Shown here: one piece after another, positions 25,285 to 35,061 of the stretch
How the letters are laid out: every line of letters begins with the position of its first letter
Numbering within the stretch: the stretch's first letter is position 1
Source of the DNA: an uncultured Akkermansia sp.
GTDB lineage: Bacteria > Verrucomicrobiota > Verrucomicrobiia > Verrucomicrobiales > Akkermansiaceae
Assembly: GCA_947624205.1 (NCBI GenBank)
Contig: CANQJI010000004.1
Span: forward strand, 1-60,283
Direction of reading: 5' to 3'
DNA length: 60,283 nucleotides
The notes under the pieces: generated by a model
Databases searched by the model: none
What the model was told of the DNA's origin: nothing
The model's input: the letters and a program-made list of their open reading frames with translations, nothing else
Position numbers and translations under genes: made by a program

Positions 25285-27858
25285 ATGGCAGATCGTAAAA
25301 AACCGTATCCGTTCGACGAGTTTGAGCCCGCCTGGCAAAAGGTCTGGGATGAACAGAAAACCTTCCACGTTGGCAACCCCGGAGATCCGGAATTTGATAC
25401 ATCCAAGCCCAAGCGCTACATCCTTGATATGTTCCCGTACCCTAGCGGGGCGGGACTGCATGTAGGGCATCCGGAGGGCTACACCGCCACGGACATCGTG
25501 AGTCGCTACCTGAGGCGCAGGGGATACAACGTCCTGCATCCTATGGGATGGGACTCCTTCGGTCTGCCGGCGGAACAATACGCCATCAAGACGGGACAAC
25601 ACCCGGCGGTGACAACGGCGGCTAACATCGACAACTTCCGCCGCCAGCTCAAGATGCTCGGTTTTTCGTATGATTGGGATCGCGAAATCGCAACCACGGA
25701 TCCGAAGTACGTGCGCTGGACACAGTGGATTTTCCTGCTGCTCTACAACTCTTACTACGATAAAGCGGCAAAGAAAGCGCGCCCGGTAAGCGAATTGGAA
25801 TCGAAGGGATGGACTCGTGAACAAATTGATGCTGTGCGCTTGGCGTACGTGGCGGAAGGCATGGTCAACTGGTCGCCGGACATGGGAACCGTATTGGCCA
25901 ATGAAGAGGCGGAAGAGTGGCGCAGCAAAGGTTTTACGATTGAGCGTCGCAAGCTGCGCCAGTGGATGCTGCGCATCACCGCCTATGCCGAACGCCTCAT
26001 TGACGAGCTGGAAACTCTCGACTGGCCGGAGAGTATTAAGCTGCTGCAGCGCAACTGGATTGGTAAATCCACCGGTGCAGAAGTGGTCTTTACTTGTGGG
26101 CAGCACAAAATCACCGTTTACACCACCCGACCGGACACCCTCTTTGGCGCCACGTACATGGTGCTCTCTCCGGAACACGAACTTGTGGAGCAGATCGCCA
26201 CGCCGGAGCAGATGGAAGCCGTCCGCGCGTACAAAGCAGCCTGTGCAGAAAAGAGCGACCTGGAGCGCACCGACCTCTCCAAGGAAAAGACCGGCGTATT
26301 CACCGGAGCGTATGCCGTCAACCCCGTGAACGGCAAGGAAGTGCCCGTCTGGATCGCAGACTACGTGCTCACGGGTTACGGCACAGGGGCCATTATGGCG
26401 GTTCCGGCTCACGACGAACGCGACTACGAGTTTGCCACGAAATTCGGTCTGCCGATCATTCAGGTCGTGCAGCCGGACGACCCTTCCACGCCATGGCAGG
26501 ACTTCTGCGGATACGACGGCACGATGGTCAACTCCGAATACCTTGATGGTCTGAGCGTACCGGAGGCAAAGGCCGCCATGATCCGCAAGCTGGAGGAAGC
26601 AGGCAACGGACGCGGCAAGGTCAACTACAAGCTGCGTGACTGGCTCTTCAGCCGCCAGCGTTACTGGGGCGAACCCTTCCCCATCCTGTGGGACAAAGAG
26701 ACGGGATTGCATCACCCGCTCTCGGAGAGCGAGCTTCCCCTGCTCCAGCCGGAAATGAAAGACTTCAAGCCGAGCGGCGACCCACGCGGTCCGCTGGTGA
26801 AGGCTGAGGATTGGATTCACTACTCTGACCGCTTCACGCGTGAAACCAATACCATGCCGCAATGGGCAGGCTCCTGTTGGTACTACCTGCGCTACCTCGA
26901 TCCGCACAACGACACGCAATTCATCTCTCCGGAAGCGGAGAAATATTGGATGAGTTCTACAGGCAACCCGGGTGGGGTGGATCTGTACGTGGGCGGTACC
27001 GAGCACGCCGTGTTGCACTTGCTTTACGCACGCTTCTGGCACAAGGTGCTCTACGATTACGGTCTCGTCTCCACCCCGGAACCCTTCAACAAGCTGGTGA
27101 ACCAGGGTCTCATCCTTGGAGAAGATGGACAGAAGATGAGCAAAAGTCGCGGTAATGCCGTGAATCCGGATGATATCGTGCGTGAATATGGCGCAGATGC
27201 CATCCGCCTTTATGAGATGTTCATGGGACCGCTCAAGGAAGTAAAACCCTGGGCAACCAAAGGAGTGGAAGGCATCAGCCGCTTCCTCGCTCGCGTCTGG
27301 CGTATCGCCATGGTGGAGAATCAGGAGGGCAATTGGATCGTTTCCGATAAGCTCACTACCACGGACACCGGTCTCACCCCTGCCCGCAAAGAGCTGCACC
27401 GTACCATCAAAAAAGTCACGGAGGACATCGAAGCCATGAGCTTCAACACCGCGATCTCCAAGATGATGGAATGTACCAACGCCATGACGAGTGCGGAGAC
27501 CGTATGCGTTGCGGATTATGTGGGCCTGCTTCATGTGCTCAATCCCTTTGCGCCGCATATCACAGAAGAATTGTACAGCCGCCTGCGTACGAAGTTTACC
27601 GAACTGCCGACACCGCAACTCGCCCTGCAAGACTGGCCCGGCTTCAACCCGGATTTCCTCGTGGAAAACACCGTGGAAATTGTGCTGCAAGTGAACGGAA
27701 AACTGCGTGACAAACTGCAAATGCCGAAGGATGCCGACCGCGCCGCAATGGAGCAGGCAGCTCTTGCTTCCCCACGGGTACAGGAATTCACCGCCGGTCT
27801 CACCGTGCGCAAAGTCATCGTGGTGCCGGGACGCCTTGTGAATGTCGTAGCCTCCTGA
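25285..27858 (+). CDS. leuS: Leucyl-tRNA synthetase
   Basis: An 857-residue class I aminoacyl-tRNA synthetase that charges tRNA-Leu in the cytosol. The HIGH-type motif is HVGH (59-62, in [14 protein letters not shown]) and the KMSKS loop is intact (617-621, [10 protein letters not shown]). The CP1 editing domain lies between (about 225-420, with [13 protein letters not shown] and the [15 protein letters not shown] strand). The C-terminal anticodon-binding and Leu-specific domains are complete. Length is normal for the bacterial family. Confidence 0.97.
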   Translation: MADRKKPYPFDEFEPAWQKVWDEQKTFHVGNPGDPEFDTSKPKRYILDMFPYPSGAGLHVGHPEGYTATDIVSRYLRRRGYNVLHPMGWDSFGLPAEQYAIKTGQHPAVTTAANIDNFRRQLKMLGFSYDWDREIATTDPKYVRWTQWIFLLLYNSYYDKAAKKARPVSELESKGWTREQIDAVRLAYVAEGMVNWSPDMGTVLANEEAEEWRSKGFTIERRKLRQWMLRITAYAERLIDELETLDWPESIKLLQRNWIGKSTGAEVVFTCGQHKITVYTTRPDTLFGATYMVLSPEHELVEQIATPEQMEAVRAYKAACAEKSDLERTDLSKEKTGVFTGAYAVNPVNGKEVPVWIADYVLTGYGTGAIMAVPAHDERDYEFATKFGLPIIQVVQPDDPSTPWQDFCGYDGTMVNSEYLDGLSVPEAKAAMIRKLEEAGNGRGKVNYKLRDWLFSRQRYWGEPFPILWDKETGLHHPLSESELPLLQPEMKDFKPSGDPRGPLVKAEDWIHYSDRFTRETNTMPQWAGSCWYYLRYLDPHNDTQFISPEAEKYWMSSTGNPGGVDLYVGGTEHAVLHLLYARFWHKVLYDYGLVSTPEPFNKLVNQGLILGEDGQKMSKSRGNAVNPDDIVREYGADAIRLYEMFMGPLKEVKPWATKGVEGISRFLARVWRIAMVENQEGNWIVSDKLTTTDTGLTPARKELHRTIKKVTEDIEAMSFNTAISKMMECTNAMTSAETVCVADYVGLLHVLNPFAPHITEELYSRLRTKFTELPTPQLALQDWPGFNPDFLVENTVEIVLQVNGKLRDKLQMPKDADRAAMEQAALASPRVQEFTAGLTVRKVIVVPGRLVNVVAS

Positions 27859-27878
27859 GGACGATTTCACATCCGTGC

Positions 27879-28409
27879 ATGACTGCCGACGCACCCGGAC
27901 TTCTGCTGGCGAATTGCCCTACCCCACTGGGTGTCATGCTCCTCGCAGCCACGAGAGAGGCCCTTGTCGGTGCGTGGTTTGAAGGGCAGGCACATTTTGG
28001 CGGCAGCTGGGATCTTTCTCGCGCCGAACGCCGCGATTCTCCCCTGCTCAACCGAGCGCAGGCATGGATTGCTGCCTACTTCGCCGGTGAAAGCCCCGGA
28101 GAGAACACCATGCCCCCACTCGCCCCGCGCGGCACTCCGTTCCAACTCGCCGTCTGGAATCTTCTGCGCACAATCCCTTACGGTTCAACGACTACCTACG
28201 GTTTTCTCTCATCAGCCCTGCGTCAATCCGGCATACGCGCCTGTCCGCAGGCTGTCGGCGGCGCGGTAGGTCGTAACCCGCTCTGTCTCTTCATTCCCTG
28301 CCACCGCGTCTTGGGCTCTGACGGTTCACTTACAGGCTACGCCGCGGGCACAATGCGCAAGAAACAACTCATCACCCTGTATGAAGCTGAAGCAACACAT
28401 TGCACATAA
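27879..28409 (+). CDS. ogt: Methylated-DNA-protein cysteine methyltransferase
   Basis: A 176-residue suicide repair protein that takes the methyl group from O6-methylguanine in DNA onto its own cysteine. The active site IPCHRV places the acceptor at Cys141. The wing GTPFQLAVWNLLRTIPYGST precedes it as in Ogt/Ada C-domains, and VGRNPLCLF fits the DNA-binding helix. The N-terminal ribonuclease-like domain is short. It starts 20 nt after leuS and is probably co-transcribed. Confidence 0.92.
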   Translation: MTADAPGLLLANCPTPLGVMLLAATREALVGAWFEGQAHFGGSWDLSRAERRDSPLLNRAQAWIAAYFAGESPGENTMPPLAPRGTPFQLAVWNLLRTIPYGSTTTYGFLSSALRQSGIRACPQAVGGAVGRNPLCLFIPCHRVLGSDGSLTGYAAGTMRKKQLITLYEAEATHCT

Positions 28410-28544
28410 ATAGTCCACATGTGTATTCGCAACGGGAAAGAGTCTGTACAAATTGCCTATCATGCTTAACCGAGTGAGTTTTCTAAAATCGATAAAAACC
28501 CTCTCAAATTCCTCATATTTCCTATACTGTGTCAATTTTCTTAC

Positions 28545-28573
28545 TTGCTAATGAAGTCTAAATAAGTTATGCT
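28545..28573 (+). promoter_or_regulatory. Promoter of obg
   Basis: TTGCTA (28545-28550), a 17-nt spacer and TATGCT (28568-28573). The -10 box ends 9 nt before the ATG at 28583. Confidence 0.65.
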
Positions 28574-28582
28574 GACGGCGCT

Positions 28583-29623
28583 ATGTTGATAGATAGCATA
28601 CGTCTTTATGCTCGAGCCGGAAAGGGAGGGGACGGACTCGCCAGTTTCCGGCGTGAGAAGTTTGTACCGAGGGGAGGACCGGATGGAGGAGACGGAGGAG
28701 ACGGAGGAGATGTGGTGTTGGAGGTGAGTCAGGGAGTGCATGATCTGCGTCGGTATTTTTATGATCCTAAACTCATTGCAGAGAAAGGGATGCCGGGTAT
28801 GCATGCGCTTAAGCACGGTAAATCTGGCAAGAGTTTGGTAGGTAAGGTACCACCCGGTACGGTTGTTTTCAGAACACAAGCGACATCCATGCAGGAGGCA
28901 GCTTGGCTGGAGAAAGAGGGAGAGGGGCTGCAGCTGGAACAAATTGCGGATCTCACGAGAGAGGGCGAACGCTTCGTCCTTTGCCATGGTGGTAAGGGAG
29001 GTCGGGGCAATTGGCATTTCCGCACAGCGACTGACCAGGCTCCTACTGTTTTTGAAACAGGCACAGAAGCTGAGGAAGGAGTTTTTGTGCTGGAGTTGCG
29101 CAGTATCGCCGACGCAGGACTTGTCGGCTACCCAAATGCGGGGAAAAGTTCCCTCCTCAGAGCACTCTCGCGCGCTAAACCAAAGGTGGCAGCCTACCCA
29201 TTTACCACGCTGCAGCCGGTGGTGGGCGTGGTGGAGTGTGAAGACTATTCTCGTTTTGTTGTGGCAGATATCCCGGGAATCATAGAAGGAGCCGCCAATA
29301 ACCGTGGATTGGGTCATGAATTCCTTCGTCATATCATGCGCTGCCGCGTGCTTCTCTTTGTAGTGGATATGACCGGTATTGAGCACGATCCTGTCGAGGC
29401 TATTCAAACCTTGCGTAAAGAACTAAAACTTTACTCTGAAGAACTTGCCACGCGTCCATGGATCATCCTCGCTAATAAAATGGATGTCCCCGGAACGCAG
29501 GAGAACTTTGATGCTTTGCGCACCCGCTTTCCTCGCATTGATGTCCTTTCCGTCTCGGCTCTGGAAAAAACAGGCTTGGATATCCTCAAGGGCAAAATTC
29601 GCGATCTGCTTAATCTTCATTAG
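28583..29623 (+). CDS. obg: GTPase Obg/CgtA
   Basis: A 346-residue essential GTPase that works in 50S ribosome assembly and stress control. The N-terminal glycine-rich Obg fold (1-160) contains FVPRGGPDGGDGGDGGDV. The G domain has G1 GYPNAGKS (182-189), the switch region YPFTTLQPVVG, G3 DIPGIIEGA, G4 NKMD and G5 SALE. There is no C-terminal OCT extension. It is 173 bp from ogt with its own promoter. Confidence 0.96.
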   Translation: MLIDSIRLYARAGKGGDGLASFRREKFVPRGGPDGGDGGDGGDVVLEVSQGVHDLRRYFYDPKLIAEKGMPGMHALKHGKSGKSLVGKVPPGTVVFRTQATSMQEAAWLEKEGEGLQLEQIADLTREGERFVLCHGGKGGRGNWHFRTATDQAPTVFETGTEAEEGVFVLELRSIADAGLVGYPNAGKSSLLRALSRAKPKVAAYPFTTLQPVVGVVECEDYSRFVVADIPGIIEGAANNRGLGHEFLRHIMRCRVLLFVVDMTGIEHDPVEAIQTLRKELKLYSEELATRPWIILANKMDVPGTQENFDALRTRFPRIDVLSVSALEKTGLDILKGKIRDLLNLH

Positions 29624-29697
29624 TCAAAAATCACAATTCGTGTGATCTCAACCTGAAAAATGGAGGTGTCATGACGCTCATCCAAATTGTGTTGAAC

Positions 29698-29727
29698 TTG
29701 CATATTTCTTGACTTATGTGCTAATCT
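29698..29727 (+). promoter_or_regulatory. Promoter of uvrC
   Basis: TTGCAT (29698-29703), an 18-nt spacer and TAATCT (29722-29727). The -10 box ends 7 nt before the ATG, so the transcript would be leaderless or nearly so. Confidence 0.55.
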
Positions 29728-29734
29728 TGAAAAC

Positions 29735-31294
29735 ATGGCAAGTGACGCGGCAAAAGAAAAGTGGCGCAGTACACCTCATAGCCCCGGCGTATACCTGATG
29801 CGCGGTATCGGAGGTGGGGTCATCTACGTGGGCAAGGCAAAGGATCTGCATAAGAGGCTGGCTAATTATTTTTCTCACTCACGCGCCTCGTTGGATAATG
29901 GCAAAACCCGTGCTCTCATCGCCGCCATTGAGGACTTCGATTATTTTGAAGTGCGCAATGAGCAGGAATCTCTCCTTCTTGAGCAGAAACTTATCAAAGA
30001 ATACCGTCCGCACTATAACGTTCAGTTGCGCGATGACAAGCGATACTTCCTCTTACGTGCCAGCAGTCAGGACCCATTTCCCCGTTTCTCTCTCGTACGC
30101 TTCAGGAAGGAGGATGGGGCCCGCTATATTGGTCCCTTTGTTCATAGCGGCGCCCTGAAAGATACCCTTGAATGGCTCAATCGTCGTTTCGGACTGCGTA
30201 GCTGCAAAGCTCGTTGCCCCGGCGCGGAAGAATATCGCCACTGCCATGACGACATCATTCGCCACTGCTCTGCTCCCTGCATCAACCGTATTTCCCGCGA
30301 GGAATACAAATCCCGTTTTGATACGGCCTTGGGTCTTTTCGAAGGACGAGGTATTCGCGACCACTTGAATGAACTTAAGGAACAAATGCTTGCCGCATCT
30401 GAAAACCTTGATTTTGAACAAGCAGCAAAACTGCGCGATATCCGCGAAAATATTGAAAAAACTCTTGAACCCGCCCGACGTTTTGCCCGACGAAGTGAAC
30501 ATAATCTCCCCGGAACCGTGAATCCGGAATCGGATCTCGCGGAACTTGCCGATGTCCTTTCAATCCCTCTTCCCCATGTGATGGAATGTTTTGACATCTC
30601 CAATCTATCCGGTAACTTTATCGTCGCTTCCATGGTTCGTTTTACGGATGGACGCCCCGACAATTCGGCTTACCGCCGCTACCGTATCCGCAGTGTAGGG
30701 GATTTACCTAATGATTTTGCGTCTATGCTGGAGGTTATTCGTCGCCGTTATTCTCGCATTCTCGGTGAAAATAGCACCCTTTACCAAAAACAAGAGGACA
30801 TCAGCACCTACAAATGGCTCTTGAACCTCAGAGAGGAAGGACGTTCCCCCATCACTGTACCTGATCTCGTTGTGGTGGATGGTGGTAAAGGGCAACTGAA
30901 CATGGCCGTGCGGGTGCTCTCCGAAATCGGTTTGGGCGATATGCCGACTGTTGGACTTGCTAAGCGGGATGAAGAGATATACTTCCCTGATCGTGATGCC
31001 CCCCTCGTTCTCTCCCGTGATTCCGGCGCGCTGCGATTGCTGCAAAGACTTCGAGATGAAGCCCATCGATTTGCTCATAACTACAATGAGCTACTCATGC
31101 GCAAACGCGTACAGGAAAGCCGCTTGGACGCCTGCCCTGGCATGACACCCCGACGCAAACAATTGCTTCTCTCGCATTTCCACAGCCTCTCACGCCTCCG
31201 TGCTGCTTCCTTGGATGACCTTACTGCTCTTACCGGTATTTCGCGCCCATGGGCGGCCCAACTCTACGCCTGGCTCCAGGAGCTCAATTCATGA
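29735..31294 (+). CDS. uvrC: Excinuclease ABC subunit C
   Basis: A 519-residue nucleotide excision repair nuclease that makes both incisions beside UvrB-marked lesions. The N-terminal GIY-YIG domain (about 10-95) has PGVYLMRG and VIYVGKAKDLHKRLANYF. The UVR helix follows at about 200-235 (NLDFEQAAKLRDIRENIE). The RNase H-like nuclease begins at MECFDISNLSGN, with VVDGGKGQLNMA, and the C-terminal helix-hairpin-helix reads LRAASLDDLTALTGIS. It is shorter than the usual roughly 600 residues, but all domains are present. Confidence 0.95.
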   Translation: MASDAAKEKWRSTPHSPGVYLMRGIGGGVIYVGKAKDLHKRLANYFSHSRASLDNGKTRALIAAIEDFDYFEVRNEQESLLLEQKLIKEYRPHYNVQLRDDKRYFLLRASSQDPFPRFSLVRFRKEDGARYIGPFVHSGALKDTLEWLNRRFGLRSCKARCPGAEEYRHCHDDIIRHCSAPCINRISREEYKSRFDTALGLFEGRGIRDHLNELKEQMLAASENLDFEQAAKLRDIRENIEKTLEPARRFARRSEHNLPGTVNPESDLAELADVLSIPLPHVMECFDISNLSGNFIVASMVRFTDGRPDNSAYRRYRIRSVGDLPNDFASMLEVIRRRYSRILGENSTLYQKQEDISTYKWLLNLREEGRSPITVPDLVVVDGGKGQLNMAVRVLSEIGLGDMPTVGLAKRDEEIYFPDRDAPLVLSRDSGALRLLQRLRDEAHRFAHNYNELLMRKRVQESRLDACPGMTPRRKQLLLSHFHSLSRLRAASLDDLTALTGISRPWAAQLYAWLQELNS

Positions 31295-31334
31295 ATGAGT
31301 CAAAGAATCTCTTTTACGTTTGTGTAAAGAAACG

Positions 31335-32306
31335 TTAATTCCAGGTAAGTCCAACAGCTTGACGAACACGGGTAAGTGTCTTATTCGCCTCCTCACGAGC
31401 GCGGTGTGCACCGTCTGCGAGCACGTTGTCCACATATCCAGGATTGGCAAGCAGCCACTCACGCTTTTCTCGGGCGGAACGGAAATACTCCCAATAAGCT
31501 TCAAAGAGATCCTTCTTGAACTGTCCATAGCCGATACCGCCGGCAAGGTGTTGCTGCACCATGAGATCGTAGTTCTCCGGCGAGGCAAAAAGTTTGTAGA
31601 GGGTTAAAATGATAGAGCCATCTGTTGATTTTGGAGCTTCCAGAGGAGTGGCGTCTGTGACGATTTTTTTATTAATGAGTTTACGGAGCTCCTTCTCCTC
31701 CCCGAAAATTGGAAGGGTATTGCCATAGCTCTTGCTCATTTTCTGTCCATCGAGCCCGGGAACTACTGCTGTTGATTCGCTGATAACAGGCTCCGGAAGT
31801 TTAAAAAGTTCTCCGAAGATCTCATTGATCTTGCCCGCCAGGTCACGCGTAACCTCCAGATGCTGTTTTTGGTCTTTGCCCACAGGCACAGCGTCAGAAT
31901 TATAAAGCAGAATATCCGCCGCCATAAGAACCGGATAGGCAAAAAGTGCATGAGAAGCCGCGATGCCTCGAGCCATCTTTTCCTTGTACGAATGGCAGCG
32001 CTCCAGAAGTCCCATCGGGCACACCGTGGAAAGAATCCATGCCAACTCATTCACTTCCGGCACGGCGGATTGTGCAAAAAAAACCGCTTTCTTGGGGTCT
32101 AATCCACAGGCCAGAAAGTCCACCGCCAGTCTATGCGTGTTGTCATGCAGAGCCTGAGGAGATTCCATCGTCGTCATCGCGTGGTAGTTCGCGATGAAAT
32201 AAAAAGCCTCCCCTTTCTCCTGCAAACGCACGGCCGGGAGTATGGCTCCAAAGTAGTTGCCGATGTGAAGTTGCCCGCTTGGTTGTAATCCTGTCAAGTA
32301 ACGCAT
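31335..32306 (-). CDS. trpS: Tryptophanyl-tRNA synthetase
   Basis: A 323-residue class I synthetase that charges tRNA-Trp. The start MRYLTGLQPSGQLHIGNYFG has the HIGH-type HIGN at residues 14-17, and KMSKS is at 189-193 ([11 protein letters not shown]). MAADILLYNSDAVPVGKDQKQH is the expected Trp-binding region. I placed the start at 32306 because the frame stays open far upstream but the family begins here. It is the last gene of a six-gene minus-strand run and is convergent with uvrC. Confidence 0.95.
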   Translation of the reverse strand: MRYLTGLQPSGQLHIGNYFGAILPAVRLQEKGEAFYFIANYHAMTTMESPQALHDNTHRLAVDFLACGLDPKKAVFFAQSAVPEVNELAWILSTVCPMGLLERCHSYKEKMARGIAASHALFAYPVLMAADILLYNSDAVPVGKDQKQHLEVTRDLAGKINEIFGELFKLPEPVISESTAVVPGLDGQKMSKSYGNTLPIFGEEKELRKLINKKIVTDATPLEAPKSTDGSIILTLYKLFASPENYDLMVQQHLAGGIGYGQFKKDLFEAYWEYFRSAREKREWLLANPGYVDNVLADGAHRAREEANKTLTRVRQAVGLTWN

Positions 32307-32328
32307 AATTAGATTAGTTTTAAATGGA

Positions 32329-32931
32329 TTAGTGGGAGTTAGAGGATGAAACGGTATCCGTCGTGTCACCATCCAGGGAAAGGACGCTGTGCAGGTAACG
32401 ACGAAGACTGGCAGCATTGTAAGCGCCCTCAATAACACGCAGCTTCACCCCTTCTGCATACAGAATTGTGGTGGGCACCTTGGTAATATGAAACTCTTCC
32501 GCCAGCGCCGGATATGTATCCGCATCAACTTCCACCACTTGTACACATCCCTTCTCCTCGTGCGCGACAGTCTTGAGTTCCTCAATCATGCGCTTACTAT
32601 GCGGGCACCAGGAAGCAGTGAAACACAGCCAAAGTGAACGACCACTCACACCGACAACCTGGCGGATGTCGGAGCCATCGTACGTGGTGAAAAGTTCATA
32701 GCGAGGGCCAAGAGGAAGAGAGGAAGGGGTATCTTGAGATTTCAGATCCGCACGAACACTGAGGGAATCGCGATCCGGATGGGGCGCCGGCCGTGGCGAT
32801 ATGATGGGAATATCTTGTGCGGGCGTCTCTCTCTCATCCATAGTTTCTTCCTGTGAAGAATCATCATCACACGCAGTCAATAGAAAGACTCCGAGCATAA
32901 AGGCTCCCGCTGGGAAACACCACCGCTTCAT
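32329..32931 (-). CDS. Thioredoxin-like lipoprotein with a CPHS active site
   Basis: A 200-residue lipoprotein. The signal peptide has lipobox LLTAC with Cys21, so it should be membrane-anchored on the outside. After an acidic Pro-rich linker comes a thioredoxin fold (about 80-190) with FTASWCPHSKRM, cis-Pro ITKVPTTILY and VDADTYP. The second active-site cysteine is Ser112 (C109-P-H-S112). A one-cysteine site can form mixed disulfides but cannot resolve them by itself, which suggests isomerase, trapping or heterologous-partner chemistry. It lies 22 bp before trpS. Confidence 0.8.
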   Translation of the reverse strand: MKRWCFPAGAFMLGVFLLTACDDDSSQEETMDERETPAQDIPIISPRPAPHPDRDSLSVRADLKSQDTPSSLPLGPRYELFTTYDGSDIRQVVGVSGRSLWLCFTASWCPHSKRMIEELKTVAHEEKGCVQVVEVDADTYPALAEEFHITKVPTTILYAEGVKLRVIEGAYNAASLRRYLHSVLSLDGDTTDTVSSSNSH

Positions 32932-32984
32932 GACATCCCATATCATCCCCCAATCTACCATATCTGAAAAGCAGTTTTTGCGTC

Positions 32985-33296
32985 CTACGACAAAGTTTTC
33001 TGCCCGCAGGTAGCTCTAAGAAGCGGTGATACATGAAATCGCACCACGCGTCGCCGGGGTAAACGTATTTTTTGTTGAGTACCGGGCAACAACAAACTGC
33101 GCTCTCGAACGGTCTTGAGACGAAAACTACCGAAACGCGCGATTTTTACTTCTCCATCCTCCAGCAGCCCCATGCGAATAGCCGTAAATACACATTTAAT
33201 GGCATCCTGCGCTGCGGCAGGAGTAGCCGTTCCTCCGAGTGCCTCCTGCACGGTCTGAGTGAAATCACGCTGATTTGACGGATCAATGAGGAACAT
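32985..33296 (-). CDS. HU/IHF-family DNA-binding protein
   Basis: A 103-residue histone-like protein. The helical N-terminal part (about 8-45) precedes the beta core VKIARFGSFRLKTVRERSLL. The usual DNA-binding arm Gly-Arg-Asn-Pro segment is altered to PGTQQKIRLPRRRVVRFHVS. It would bind and bend DNA in the nucleoid. The divergent arm suggests a specialised paralogue rather than the main HU. It is in the sel1-to-trpS run, 19 bp after the metallopeptidase gene. Confidence 0.75.
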   Translation of the reverse strand: MFLIDPSNQRDFTQTVQEALGGTATPAAAQDAIKCVFTAIRMGLLEDGEVKIARFGSFRLKTVRERSLLLPGTQQKIRLPRRRVVRFHVSPLLRATCGQKTLS

Positions 33297-33315
33297 GACG
33301 CAGGCAGTAGAAAAA

Positions 33316-34077
33316 TCAGCGGTTGTTGCGGGAACTGAGGGCCAGAAGACGCAGAATGTAGTACACTAAAACCGCAATGGAGGATAACGCCGCAGAAACA
33401 TACGTCATTGCCGCCCAGCGCAATGCGGAGGAGGCGTGCTGGTGCATGGCAGGGGAAATATGCCGTGAATTTCTCAGCCATGCTAACGCACGCCGTGATG
33501 CATCCAGTTCCACTGGTAAGGTAACGAAAGTGAAAAGTGTACTCAACGAGAAGAGTGAAAGACCGATCCATGCCACCCATGTACCGCTGCCAACAGCAGC
33601 AATGATGAGTCCGAGAAACAGAATCCACTGCCCCATGTGTGTGCCAATGTTCACAATGGGAACCATGCTGCTTCGCATCCCAAGCCATGGATAAGCTTGC
33701 GCGTGCTGCACGGCGTGACCACATTCATGAGCCGCCACAGCCGCCGCTGCCACCGAAGATTGAGAATATACGCTGTCTGAAAGATTAACTGTGAGCGTAG
33801 CGGGGTTGTAATGGTCGGTAAGTTGTCCGGGAATATGAGTGATTTGCACGTTGTGGAGACCATGAGCATCCAGCATTTCGCGAGCAATTTGTTCACCGGT
33901 AAGTCCGGCAGATTCCGCAGAGTACTCCTGCATGCGTCTCCTCATACCCACCTGCACGACAAACCCAACTATGCCGGCGAGGACAATGAGCCCAATACCG
34001 ATAATCGAAGCCTGATCTACGGACATACCGTAACTTAGGCCGTCACTATAATAGGCCAGATGAGGAATCAGTATCAT
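33316..34077 (-). CDS. YugP-family membrane zinc metallopeptidase
   Basis: A 253-residue membrane protein of the neutral zinc metallopeptidase family (pfam04298 type). TM1 (about 24-44) precedes the catalytic zinc motif HECGH (117-121, in VAAHECGHAVQHAQAYPWLG). Two further TM segments (about 140-180) and a terminal one (about 225-245) follow. The VELDASRRALAWL segment supplies the likely third ligand and is typical of the family. The substrate is unknown. It begins 12 nt after queG. Confidence 0.88.
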   Translation of the reverse strand: MILIPHLAYYSDGLSYGMSVDQASIIGIGLIVLAGIVGFVVQVGMRRRMQEYSAESAGLTGEQIAREMLDAHGLHNVQITHIPGQLTDHYNPATLTVNLSDSVYSQSSVAAAAVAAHECGHAVQHAQAYPWLGMRSSMVPIVNIGTHMGQWILFLGLIIAAVGSGTWVAWIGLSLFSLSTLFTFVTLPVELDASRRALAWLRNSRHISPAMHQHASSALRWAAMTYVSAALSSIAVLVYYILRLLALSSRNNR

Positions 34078-34089
34078 GGTAGGTAAGAT

Positions 34090-35061
34090 TCATCGAAGAT
34101 CTCTTTTGTTCAATTCCAATGAAGGCGTCGCTTCTGAAGAAGAGTGAAGTCTCTGCAGCGTGCGATGCAATAGCTTTTCTCCGGCACGTCGCACGGAGGA
34201 ACCTGCAAAAAAATGCTGCCACGGCTCGCCCTCTAAATGTTCCAATTCTTCAAGAGGCATCCGCGCAAGACGAACCGGCATCAAAAGATGAGGATCCACC
34301 TTACGAGCAGGTGGCAGTCTGTTCCATGGGCAAACTTCTTGGCAAGTATCGCAGCCAAACATTCTCTCCCCGAGAGCTTCCCTCACCTTTGGTGGCAGCT
34401 TATCCTGCTCATTGCGCGCTTCAATAGTCCAATATGACAAGCAAAGACGTGCATCGCAGCTCCCCTCATGCAGAGCGCCGGTTGGACAGGATTCCTCACA
34501 ACGCCGGCATTTTCCGCAATGATTCGGTATGGGAGAATCCACCGGTAAATCGAGAGTTGTAAGGATACTGCTCAGAAAGCAAAACGATCCTCCACGCAGC
34601 CGCACCAGAAGTCCATTGCGACCGATCCAACCAAGCCCAGCCTGTGCGGCAAAAAAACGTTCACTAATTGGACCGGAATCACTGAAGCACACTTGCTTTC
34701 CCCCGTAAAATGAGAGAGTCTCATCCAAATCTGCCAGCTTAGGTGAGAGTAGTTTGTGGTAATCTTCTCCCTGTGCGTAGCGTGCGATGATTCCTTTCTG
34801 TTGTCGGGCATCACTGCGTGGGTACTCATAAGTCAAAATAATGACACTGCGGGCACCTGGCAAAACAAGCTGGGGATTCAAACGCGCTGGCAGATGTCGC
34901 TCCAGCCAATCCATACCTGCATGGCAGCCTCGGTTAATCCAGTATTTCAATGCATTTCCCTGCGGTGCGTCAGCTCGTGCGACTCCGAGAGCGGAAAACC
35001 CAAGAGCCCTCGCTGCGTACTCCACAGCTTGTCGCGCTTCCCTCATACCTCTTCCCCTCAT
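34090..35061 (-). CDS. queG: Epoxyqueuosine reductase
   Basis: A 323-residue cobalamin- and Fe-S-dependent enzyme that performs the final step of queuosine synthesis in tRNA. The N-terminal cobalamin domain contains LGFSALGVARAD, YARGEDYH-like YAQGEDYHKLL and GWIGRNGLLV. Two 4Fe-4S clusters are indicated by CGKCRRCEESCPTGAL and FGCDTCQEVCPWN. I chose the ATG at 35061 because it overlaps the sel1 stop codon as ATGA, a coupled start. Other queuosine genes are not in the window. Confidence 0.93.
   Translation of the reverse strand: MRGRGMREARQAVEYAARALGFSALGVARADAPQGNALKYWINRGCHAGMDWLERHLPARLNPQLVLPGARSVIILTYEYPRSDARQQKGIIARYAQGEDYHKLLSPKLADLDETLSFYGGKQVCFSDSGPISERFFAAQAGLGWIGRNGLLVRLRGGSFCFLSSILTTLDLPVDSPIPNHCGKCRRCEESCPTGALHEGSCDARLCLSYWTIEARNEQDKLPPKVREALGERMFGCDTCQEVCPWNRLPPARKVDPHLLMPVRLARMPLEELEHLEGEPWQHFFAGSSVRRAGEKLLHRTLQRLHSSSEATPSLELNKRDLR

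Noticed and set aside
28541..29407. Long minus-strand open frame opposite obg, and similar ones opposite leuS, cobA/hemD and the helicase gene
   Set aside because: They are antisense to genes with complete conserved motifs and show no recognisable domains or start signals.
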